A DNA stretch of 7,961 bases from NCBI GenBank assembly GCA_000715855.1, contig KL571311.1, positions 1 to 7,961 of the forward strand. The letters run 5' to 3'. This DNA comes from Actinoplanes liguriensis (GTDB lineage: Bacteria > Actinomycetota > Actinomycetes > Mycobacteriales > Micromonosporaceae). Position 1 is the first letter of the stretch. Every line of letters starts with the position of its first letter. The notes below the pieces were generated by a model that did no database searches, was not told the origin of the DNA, and was given only the letters and a program-made list of their open reading frames with translations. Made by a program: the position numbers and the translations under genes. Of the stretch, positions 1-5,749 are shown one piece after another.

Positions 1-465
1 CAGGTCAACCGCATGGTCCGGGCCCGGCGCGACCTGGCCACCCAGCTCGGCCGGGAGCCCAGCGTCGCGGAGATCGCGGTCGCGATGGCGGTGCCGGAGT
101 TCCAGGTCATCGAGCTCATCTCGTACGACCGGGAGCCGGTCAGCCTGGACCAGGCGGTCGGCGAGGACGGCGAGAGCGCGCTCGGTGACTTCGTCGCCGC
201 GGTCGACCCGAACCAGCCCGGTGAGGGCGTCGCTCAGGGCGAGCTGCGCGGCCAGGTGGAGATCGTGCTGGCCACCCTCTCCGAGCGGGAGTCCGCGGTG
301 ATCCGGCTGCGCTTCGGCCTGGACGACGGCCGCCAGCGCACCCTCGACGAGGTCGGCCGCGAGTTCGGCCTCAGCCGCGAGCGCATCCGCCAGATCGAGA
401 AGGTGACGATGCTGAAGCTGCGCGACCCGGAGCGGGCGGGGCGCCTGGAGGCGTACGCGGTCTGA
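1..465 (+). CDS. sigB: RNA polymerase group 2 sigma factor, SigB-like (3' part only)
   Basis: C-terminal 154 residues of a sigma-70 family factor; the 5' part lies outside the window, and frame 1 is open from base 1, so the ATG at 13 is internal. Residues 1-40 are the end of region 3 (LGREPSVAEIA, the usual LGREP element). Residues 46-68 (EPVSLDQAVG..LGDF) form the conserved linker. Residues 88-145 are region 4, with LRFGLDDG, then the -35-recognising helix-turn-helix at about 114-135 ending SRERIRQIE. The C-terminus (DPERAGRLEAYAV) resembles mycobacterial SigB (RADRLRSYAS) rather than a housekeeping SigA tail. The protein directs core RNA polymerase to promoters. Proximity to ideR, as in Mycobacterium, supports sigB. 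It ends with TGA five bases before the stop of the convergent gene, and I see no terminator in that gap. Sigma-70 identity is very secure; the SigB subtype is likely. Confidence 0.88.
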   Translation, partial: QVNRMVRARRDLATQLGREPSVAEIAVAMAVPEFQVIELISYDREPVSLDQAVGEDGESALGDFVAAVDPNQPGEGVAQGELRGQVEIVLATLSERESAVIRLRFGLDDGRQRTLDEVGREFGLSRERIRQIEKVTMLKLRDPERAGRLEAYAV

Positions 466-470
466 CGGGT

Positions 471-3017
471 CTAACGCAATCTGCGGGGCCCGGTGTCCGG
501 ACGGACGCCGGGCTCGCCCCATTCCGCGGCGGCGTGCAGCACCGAGAAGCCGTCCGGCCGCATCAGCACCGGGTTGAGCAGCAGCGATCGCACCCGCGGG
601 TGCTCGTCGGCGAGCCGGCCGACCCGGAGCAGCAGGTCGATCAGCGCCGCCCGGTCGACCGGTGTGGAGCCGCGGTAACCGTGCAGCAGCGGGGCCGCGC
701 GCGGCTCGTCGACCAGGGCCTCGGCGGCACGGTCGGTCAGTGGGGCGGCCCGCCAGGCGAGGTCGCCGAGCAGCTCACTGGCCACCCCGCCGAGACCGAA
801 GCCGACGACCGGGCCGAACGCCGGATCCTCGACCACCTCGATGACGCAGGCGACGCCGGGGGCGACCATCGTCTGGACCAGGACCTCGGGGCCGAATGTG
901 GTGTCGAGACTGCGGTACGCCGTACGCAAATCGTCTGGATTTTGAAGTGCGAGGCGAACCGCGCCGAGGTCGATCCGATGCCGTAACCCCCCACCTGCCG
1001 CTTTGAGGGCGACCGGATAACCGAGCTCGTCGGCGGCAGCAACCGCCTCCTCCGCCGTTCGCACGAGCGTTGACGGCACGATCTCAATCCCATAGGCGCT
1101 CAGGAGTTCGGACGGGCTCGTGGCCGACTCCGCGGCCGCCGGATCAATTCCGGACAGCGCCGGCATCAGGCCGGGCGGACGCCGCAGCCACTCGGCGTAG
1201 TTGACCACCCGGGCCAGCGCGCGGACCGCCTCCTCGACCGACATGTAGACCGGCACCCGCGGCGGGACCCGGCCGAAGACCAGCGTCGCCACGGTCGGTT
1301 TCTCCCCCGCGAGCGCGACGCTGGCCAGCGCCGACGCGAAGTCCGCGTCCTCCTCGGAGAGCTGCTGGCCGGGCACGACCGGGGCGAAGACCACGACCAG
1401 CGCGTCCACCCGGTCGTCGACCGCGGCGTCGGCGAGCGCGTCGGCCAGGTCGTGCGCGGAGGCCATCGGGCTCAGGTCCCGCGGGTAGCCCTCGGCGACC
1501 ACCAGGCCGGCCGCCCGGCAGGCCACCTCGGCTAGCGCGGCCAGCGCGGACGAGTTACCGACCACGGCCACCCGGCGCCCGGCCGGCAACGGCTGGTGGG
1601 CCAGCAGCATGCCGACGTCGAAGAGCTCCTGGACGGTGTCCACGCGGATGACGCCGGAACGGGCGAACAGGGCGGTGACCGCGTGCGCGTCCGGCCCCGG
1701 GAGGTCGCCGGCCAGCCCGGGCGGGCGGGTCGCCGAGGCCACCGCGACGACCGGCTTGACCCGGCTCATCCGGCGGGCCAGCCGGGCGAACTTGCGCGGA
1801 TTGCCGAACGTCTCCAGATAGAGCAGCACGACGTCGGTGCCGGGGTCGTCCCGCCAGTACTGCAGCAGATCATTACCGGACACGTCGGCGCGGTTGCCGG
1901 CCGAGACGAAGCTCGACAGGCCGAGACCGCGCCGGTCCGCCTCGGCGAGCAGCGCCACGCCCAGCGCGCCGCTCTGCGCGAAGAAGCCGACCCGCCCGGC
2001 CGCCGGCAGACGCGGCGCCATCGTCGCGTTCAGCCGGACCTCCGGGTCCGTGTTGGCGATCCCGAAACTGCTCGGGCCGATCACCCGCAGGCCGGCGGCG
2101 TGCGCGGTCTCGATCAACTGCCGCTGCCGGGCCGCGCCCTCCGCACCCGCCTCGGCGAACCCGGCCGAGCCGATCACCACGCCGCCGGCCCCGGCCGACG
2201 CCGCATCGGCCAAGGCCTCCGCGACATGCTCCGCGGGCACCGCGATCACGGCCAGGTCGATGGGGGTCCGGGCATCAGACGCTTGCCGGTACGCCGTGAG
2301 CCCCGCTACCCGGTCGGCGGACGGGTGCACCGGGACGACCGCGCCGGTGTAGCCCCCGTCACGCAGATTGCCGAGCATCGCCGCGCCGATCCCGTGCCCG
2401 CTCGCGCTGGCGCCGTAGATGGCGATGCCCCGCGGGGCGATCAGCCGCGCGATCGAGCGCGCCTCGGTCAGATGCTCCCGGGACTCCTGCACCTCCCGCG
2501 ACTTCTCGGTGGGCGCGATCGGGAAACCCAGGTGGACCACGCCGTCGGCGTACCTGCGCTGCACCTGGAACCCGGAGTCGCCGAAGACGCGCAGCATGCC
2601 GCCGTTCTCCGGGAGCACCTCGGCGACGAACCGGCTGATGCCGTGGTCACGGGCGGCCTCGGCGAGATGCTCCAGGAGCACCGAGCCGATCCCCCGGCCC
2701 TGCTGGGCGTCCTCGACCACGAACGCGACCTCGGCCTCCGGGGAGTCCGGGCCGAGACGTTCGTACCGCCCGACCGAGGTGATCCGGCCGTCGGCGGCGA
2801 CCGTGACGAACGCCTCCCGGTCGCGGTGGTCGACGTTCACGAACCGCTGCAGGTCACGCTCCGGAATGCGCGGATAGGGCGAGAAGTACCGCAGGTAGCG
2901 CGTGCGGTCACTCATCCGGGAGTGGAACTCCACAATGGCCGGAGCGTCCTCGGCGGTGATCTGCCGCAGGTGCACGGCGGTGCCGTCGGCGAGCAGGACA
3001 TCTGCGCTGCGCGGCAT
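471..3017 (-). CDS. Pat-type bifunctional protein: GNAT acetyltransferase + acyl-CoA synthetase (ADP-forming)-like region
   Basis: 848 residues. About 1-168 is a GNAT domain: RQITAEDAPAI at the start, acetyl-CoA loop QQGRGIG at 105-111, and Glu96 in EVAFVVED as a candidate general base. About 188-320 is a Rossmann CoA-binding domain (IYGASASGHGIG). About 335-610 are the succinyl-CoA-ligase-like domains (FFAQSGALG at 345-353). About 635-830 is an ATP-grasp domain (LKAAGGGLRHRIDLGAV; DPAFGPVVGFGLGG). This matches bacterial Pat/PatZ protein lysine acetyltransferases, here with the GNAT at the N-terminus as in some actinomycete versions, which acetylate and silence acyl-CoA synthetases. The phosphohistidine motif normally near SHTGALAG reads SATRPPGLAG (428-437), so the large region is probably a ligand sensor rather than a ligase. 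ATG at 3017 is chosen because it starts the GNAT fold and lies one base after the acuC stop; the frame stays open to 3338, but that part overlaps acuC and is not protein-like. A true ADP-forming acetate-CoA ligase is less likely. Confidence 0.9.
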   Translation of the reverse strand: MPRSADVLLADGTAVHLRQITAEDAPAIVEFHSRMSDRTRYLRYFSPYPRIPERDLQRFVNVDHRDREAFVTVAADGRITSVGRYERLGPDSPEAEVAFVVEDAQQGRGIGSVLLEHLAEAARDHGISRFVAEVLPENGGMLRVFGDSGFQVQRRYADGVVHLGFPIAPTEKSREVQESREHLTEARSIARLIAPRGIAIYGASASGHGIGAAMLGNLRDGGYTGAVVPVHPSADRVAGLTAYRQASDARTPIDLAVIAVPAEHVAEALADAASAGAGGVVIGSAGFAEAGAEGAARQRQLIETAHAAGLRVIGPSSFGIANTDPEVRLNATMAPRLPAAGRVGFFAQSGALGVALLAEADRRGLGLSSFVSAGNRADVSGNDLLQYWRDDPGTDVVLLYLETFGNPRKFARLARRMSRVKPVVAVASATRPPGLAGDLPGPDAHAVTALFARSGVIRVDTVQELFDVGMLLAHQPLPAGRRVAVVGNSSALAALAEVACRAAGLVVAEGYPRDLSPMASAHDLADALADAAVDDRVDALVVVFAPVVPGQQLSEEDADFASALASVALAGEKPTVATLVFGRVPPRVPVYMSVEEAVRALARVVNYAEWLRRPPGLMPALSGIDPAAAESATSPSELLSAYGIEIVPSTLVRTAEEAVAAADELGYPVALKAAGGGLRHRIDLGAVRLALQNPDDLRTAYRSLDTTFGPEVLVQTMVAPGVACVIEVVEDPAFGPVVGFGLGGVASELLGDLAWRAAPLTDRAAEALVDEPRAAPLLHGYRGSTPVDRAALIDLLLRVGRLADEHPRVRSLLLNPVLMRPDGFSVLHAAAEWGEPGVRPDTGPRRLR

Positions 3018-3018
3018 G

Positions 3019-4203
3019 TCAGTCCCGGGGATCGTGCGGGTCGAGCCCGTGCAACGGGAAGACCGCCAGACGGGTGGCGATGATCGCCCGGTCGACGGGA
3101 TCGTTCTCGGTGCCCGGCGACCACGGCACGTGCCGGGGCACGGCGCCGTCACCCATCCTCTCCGGGATCGCGGCGCCCGGACGGCGATCCGCGGCCAATC
3201 TCCGCCAATTCCCGGGGGTACGGATCGTGGGGTCCAACGGCTCCCCCGTCGCCACCGCGAGCAGGTGCGACCACGCCCGCGGCACGACCTCGACCAGCGC
3301 GTATCCCCCGCCGCCGAGCGCCACCCAGCGGCCGTCACAGAGCTCGTCGGCCAGCTCGCGCATCGCGATGTACGCCGCGCGCTGGCAGTCGACCGACAGC
3401 ATCAGGTCGGCCAGCGGGTCCAGCCGGTGCGCGTCCGCCCCGCACTGGCTCACGATGATCTCCGGCGCGAACGCGCGGACCACCGACGGCACCACCGCGT
3501 GGTACGCCTTCAGCCAGCCCTCGTCCCCGGTGCCGGGCGGCAGCGGCACGTTCACCGCGGTGCCCTCCGCGCCCGGGCCGCCGGTCTCGTCGCAGAACCC
3601 GGTGCCCGGGAAGAGCGCCAGCGGCGTCTCGTGCAGGCTGACCGTGAGCACCCGCGGATCGTCGTAGAAGATCGCCTGCACCCCGTCGCCGTGGTGCACG
3701 TCGACGTCGATGTAGGCCACCCGCTGCGCGCCGTGGTCCAGCAGCCAGGCGATCGCCACCGCCGGATCGTTGTAGACGCAGAAACCGGCCGCCCGCGCCG
3801 GCATCGCGTGGTGCAGGCCACCGGCCACGTTCACCGCGCGGCGGGCGACACCGTGCCAGACCGCCTCGGCGGCCGCGACGCTGGCGCCGCAGATCCGCGA
3901 CGACGAGTCGTGCATGCCCTCGAAAACCGGGTTGTCCGAGGTGTTCAGACCCCAGCCCAGGAAGAACGGATCGATCGGGGCCTGCCGGACCGCATCGAGA
4001 TAGTCCTCTCGGTGCACCCGGGTGAGCTCGGCCTCACTCGCCGGGCGCGGCGTGATCAACTGCACACCGGGGCGGTCGAACACGCCCAGCTCGCGGGCGA
4101 GCGCCATGGTCAGCTCGACCCGGACCGGGTTCAGCGGGTGATCACCCATGTCGTAGTCGAGCAGGGCCTCGTCCCAGACCACCGCCGTCGTCTCGTCCGC
4201 CAT
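3019..4203 (-). CDS. acuC: AcuC-like class I histone deacetylase family protein deacetylase
   Basis: 394 residues, the usual length for AcuC. Zn-dependent lysine deacetylase that would remove acetyl groups from cytoplasmic proteins; in Bacillus AcuC reactivates acetyl-CoA synthetase. Catalytic elements are intact and in family order: GGLHHAMP with the His pair 131-132, GFCVYND at 140-146, YIDVDVHHGDG with Zn ligands Asp168 and His170, SQCGADAH with the third ligand Asp257, and LGGGGY with the transition-state Tyr301. The ATG at 4203 is preceded by GGGAG nine bases upstream. It is the first gene of a leftward operon: its TGA (3021-3019) is followed after one base by the ATG of the Pat-type gene, so translation is probably coupled. 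The last 40 residues are Pro/Arg-rich and less typical. A metal-dependent acetylpolyamine deacetylase is a remote alternative; the neighbour favours AcuC. Confidence 0.93.
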   Translation of the reverse strand: MADETTAVVWDEALLDYDMGDHPLNPVRVELTMALARELGVFDRPGVQLITPRPASEAELTRVHREDYLDAVRQAPIDPFFLGWGLNTSDNPVFEGMHDSSSRICGASVAAAEAVWHGVARRAVNVAGGLHHAMPARAAGFCVYNDPAVAIAWLLDHGAQRVAYIDVDVHHGDGVQAIFYDDPRVLTVSLHETPLALFPGTGFCDETGGPGAEGTAVNVPLPPGTGDEGWLKAYHAVVPSVVRAFAPEIIVSQCGADAHRLDPLADLMLSVDCQRAAYIAMRELADELCDGRWVALGGGGYALVEVVPRAWSHLLAVATGEPLDPTIRTPGNWRRLAADRRPGAAIPERMGDGAVPRHVPWSPGTENDPVDRAIIATRLAVFPLHGLDPHDPRD

Positions 4204-4222
4204 GCCGACATGCTCCCACGGG

Positions 4223-4238
4223 GTGCCTTAGGAGGCAC
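4223..4238. promoter_or_regulatory. Perfect 6-bp inverted repeat in the acuC-ideR divergent spacer
   Basis: GTGCCT-TAGG-AGGCAC, 20 bases upstream of the acuC start and 97 bases upstream of the ideR start. It could be an operator or a small hairpin in the acuC leader. It contains one TTAGG half (4228-4232), but the rest does not match the 19-bp IdeR/DtxR iron box, so I do not call it one. A TTGACA on the minus strand (4292-4287) could be an acuC -35 element, but no convincing -10 follows at 17-18 bp. Confidence 0.4.
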
Positions 4239-4320
4239 TCGTCACGCCTCCTCCGGTAGGGTCTCCTGGCACTTGCTCGGGGCGGATGTCAACCCCCCGC
4301 CACGCGGTAACATCGCTGCT

Positions 4321-4326
4321 GGGAGG
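4321..4326 (+). promoter_or_regulatory. Shine-Dalgarno site for ideR (GTG start)
   Basis: GGGAGG lies eight bases before the GTG at 4335. It fixes the start so that the protein begins MNDLVDTTEMYLRT, which aligns residue for residue with mycobacterial IdeR (MNELVDTTEMYLRT). A clear promoter upstream was not identified; TAACAT at 4308-4313 is only a weak -10 candidate. Confidence 0.8.
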
Positions 4327-4334
4327 ACCGCATC

Positions 4335-5021
4335 GTGAACGACCTTGTCGATACCACCGAGATGTATCTCCGGACCATTCTCGAACTCGAAGAAGAAGGC
4401 GTGCCTCCGCTTCGGGCTCGCATCGCCGAGCGCCTGCACCAGAGCGGCCCCACGGTCAGTCAGACGGTCGCCCGCATGGAGCGGGACGGTCTGCTCACCG
4501 TCGAGGGTGACCGTCACCTGGTGCTGACCGAGGAAGGCCGCGCCACCGCAGTCTCCGTCATGCGCAAGCACCGTCTTGCGGAACTACTACTGGTCAACGT
4601 CATCGGCATGCCGTGGGAAGAAGCCCACGAGGAAGCCTGCCGGTGGGAGCACGTGATGAGCGACTCGGTCGAGCGCCGGGTCTACGAGCTGCTGAACAAG
4701 CCGACCCGCTCGCCGTACGGGAATCCGATCCCCGGCCTGGAGCAGCTCGGCCTGCCCGAGGACGACACCGCCGACCCGTTCGGCCACGGTGAGCGCAACC
4801 TGGCGTTCCCCGGCCTGACCGGCAGCGTCGTCGTGTCCCGGATCTGCGAGAGCGTCCAGACCAACGCGGACGTGCTGCGGCAGCTGCACGCGGCCGGCAT
4901 CGACCCGGGGACGACGGTGACGGTCGCGCAGGAGCGGGACGGGGTCACCATCGACAAGTCCGGCGACAAGATCCGGCTGCCGCGCGAGGTGGCGTCCCGG
5001 GTGTTCGTCGCCGCGCGCTGA
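4335..5021 (+). CDS. ideR: Iron-dependent transcriptional repressor, IdeR/DtxR family
   Basis: 228 residues, close to DtxR/IdeR length. When loaded with Fe(II) such proteins dimerise on iron boxes and repress siderophore and iron-uptake genes, and they activate storage genes in some species. Domain 1 (1-73) is the winged helix-turn-helix, with recognition helix SGPTVSQTVARMERDGLL almost identical to IdeR. Domain 2 (74-140) carries dimerisation and metal sites; all ligands sit at the classical numbers: Met10, Cys102, Glu105, His106 (primary site) and His79, Glu83, His98 (ancillary site). Domain 3 (about 150-228) is the SH3-like domain and keeps Glu172 and Gln175, which help complete the ancillary site in IdeR. 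Domain 3 is otherwise divergent, as usual. The manganese-type MntR subfamily is excluded by Cys102 and the third domain. The gene stands alone, divergent from acuC, and ends at a hairpin 18 bp downstream. Confidence 0.95.
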   Translation: MNDLVDTTEMYLRTILELEEEGVPPLRARIAERLHQSGPTVSQTVARMERDGLLTVEGDRHLVLTEEGRATAVSVMRKHRLAELLLVNVIGMPWEEAHEEACRWEHVMSDSVERRVYELLNKPTRSPYGNPIPGLEQLGLPEDDTADPFGHGERNLAFPGLTGSVVVSRICESVQTNADVLRQLHAAGIDPGTTVTVAQERDGVTIDKSGDKIRLPREVASRVFVAAR

Positions 5022-5038
5022 GTCTCGGACCTGGTGGG

Positions 5039-5067
5039 ACCACCGGCGGCTCTCAGCCGTCGGTGGT
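5039..5067. terminator. Hairpin terminator between the convergent ideR and lipoprotein genes
   Basis: Arms 5039-5051 (ACCACCGGCGGCT) and 5055-5067 (AGCCGTCGGTGGT) pair over 13 positions with loop CTC. Twelve pairs are Watson-Crick and one (5046-5060) is a G-U wobble in the rightward RNA, or a C-A mismatch in the leftward RNA. There is no U tract, as is common in actinobacteria. It begins 18 bp after the ideR stop and includes the stop and last codons of the lipoprotein gene, so it is better placed to end ideR transcription. Confidence 0.75.
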
Positions 5068-5604
5068 GTCCATCGCCTTCGCCATCTCGAGAAGGCCGGT
5101 GTTCATCCTGGTCACCGCTGAGCTCGACGCGCCCTTGGCGAACGTGAACTTCAGGGTCTGCAACTGCTCGGCCTCGCTCAGCCAGCCGATCTCCACCGAC
5201 GGGCCGTGGCCGGAGGCGGCCGCGGAGTTCAGCCGGTAACCGGCCTTCCCCAGGCCCTTGAGCTTGACCGCCTTCTTCGGCATCCGCGTGGCCAGGAAAG
5301 TCTTGGCGTCGGCCTTCGTCTGCTCGACCACGGAGAACGACAGGTCGGGCCACGAGCCCTCCACCGTCTGCACCACACAGGTGGACGTGTCGTCGACCTG
5401 ATCGGAGGCGGCGACCGAGAACTTGACGCCGATCTTCTCCTCGATGAACGACCAGTCCCAGAGGATGCAGGCGCCACCCGCGGAAGCGGCCGGTGCCACG
5501 GCGAGCGTGATCGGGGGCAGCTCGGTGGCCGCCTCCTCCTTCTCGTTGCAGCCGGACACGGCGAGCAACGCGACGACGCCGAGTGCGGCTCCGACTCTTC
5601 GCAC
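5053..5604 (-). CDS. Uncharacterised actinobacterial lipoprotein
   Basis: 183 residues from the GTG at 5604. The N-terminus is a lipoprotein signal peptide: MRRVG, a hydrophobic stretch to residue 16, then lipobox VSGC with the lipidated Cys19. The mature protein should be anchored to the outer face of the membrane. A charged linker (NEKEEAATELPP) follows, then a soluble domain with two cysteines, Cys46 (GGACILWDW) and Cys76 (TSTCVVQ), likely a disulfide. The layout is loosely like DUF3558-type actinobacterial lipoproteins, but I cannot assign the family firmly and name no function. The start at 5604 is preferred over the in-frame GTG at 5631 because GGGAGGA lies six bases upstream and the likely -10 box would start transcription at about 5625, after 5631. 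It is convergent with ideR and divergent from the HTH gene. Confidence 0.85.
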   Translation of the reverse strand: MRRVGAALGVVALLAVSGCNEKEEAATELPPITLAVAPAASAGGACILWDWSFIEEKIGVKFSVAASDQVDDTSTCVVQTVEGSWPDLSFSVVEQTKADAKTFLATRMPKKAVKLKGLGKAGYRLNSAAASGHGPSVEIGWLSEAEQLQTLKFTFAKGASSSAVTRMNTGLLEMAKAMDTTDG

Positions 5605-5610
5605 CAGTGC

Positions 5611-5617
5611 TCCTCCC
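5611..5617 (-). promoter_or_regulatory. Shine-Dalgarno site deciding the lipoprotein start
   Basis: On the minus strand GGGAGGA precedes GTG (5604) by six bases. The alternative GTG at 5631 has no comparable site. Confidence 0.75.
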
Positions 5618-5631
5618 GAGTTTCGGGGCAC

Positions 5632-5637
5632 ACCCTA
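5632..5637 (-). promoter_or_regulatory. Candidate -10 element (TAGGGT) for the lipoprotein gene
   Basis: Minus-strand TAGGGT fits the actinobacterial TANNNT consensus and would start transcription near 5625, leaving a leader of about 20 bases that contains the Shine-Dalgarno. The -35 is poor (TTCCGT about 18 bp upstream), so recognition may depend on the -10, an activator or another sigma factor. Confidence 0.5.
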
Positions 5638-5708
5638 TTGCCCGGAGGGCGGTTCACGGAAGCCGGAAATCAATCACGTACGGACGGTGATCGTCGCGCT
5701 TCCTCACG

Positions 5709-5733
5709 CTACTTGACGAGGGGTGTCAAGTAG
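5709..5733. promoter_or_regulatory. Perfect 9-bp inverted repeat, probable operator over the HTH-hydrolase promoter
   Basis: Arms CTACTTGAC (5709-5717) and GTCAAGTAG (5725-5733) are exactly complementary and separated by seven bases. The left arm contains the -35 element and the right arm lies in the promoter spacer, so a bound dimer would block RNA polymerase. It resembles the HspR HAIR element (CTTGAGT-N7-ACTCAAG) in style but differs in arm sequence and in overall spacing. The binding protein is unknown; the HTH product of the adjacent gene is a candidate. Confidence 0.7.
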
Positions 5734-5742
5734 GGGCAGGAT
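5713..5742 (+). promoter_or_regulatory. Promoter TTGACG-18-CAGGAT driving a leaderless mRNA
   Basis: The -35 TTGACG (5713-5718) and -10 CAGGAT (5737-5742) are 18 bp apart. Seven bases after the -10 comes the A of the ATG at 5750, where transcription would be expected to begin. That predicts a leaderless transcript, common in actinobacteria. The in-frame GTG at 5723 lies between these elements and is therefore unlikely to be translated. Confidence 0.6.
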
Positions 5743-5749
5743 CAGGGGT

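Noticed and set aside
1596..3083. 495-codon open frame on the plus strand
   Set aside because: Antisense to the well-supported Pat-type gene; composition (Arg, Gly, His, Gln-rich, no domain) is typical of a GC-rich shadow frame.
3018..3338. N-terminal extension of the Pat-type gene by 107 codons
   Set aside because: It lies inside acuC in another frame, is Arg/Ser/Trp-rich shadow sequence, and the GNAT fold starts at the ATG at 3017.
4228..4246. IdeR/DtxR iron box upstream of acuC
   Set aside because: Only the TTAGG half matches; the second half of the 19-bp palindrome is absent.
2902..4338. 478-codon open frame on the plus strand
   Set aside because: Antisense to acuC, which has all catalytic residues; it also runs into the ideR start.
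4242..4571. 109-codon minus-strand frame over the ideR start
   Set aside because: Covers the opposite strand of the ideR DNA-binding domain and the spacer; no recognisable protein features.
5709..5733. HspR HAIR element
   Set aside because: Arms are CTTGAC/GTCAAG rather than CTTGAGT/ACTCAAG and the distance between the outer ends differs by two bases; no chaperone gene is adjacent.
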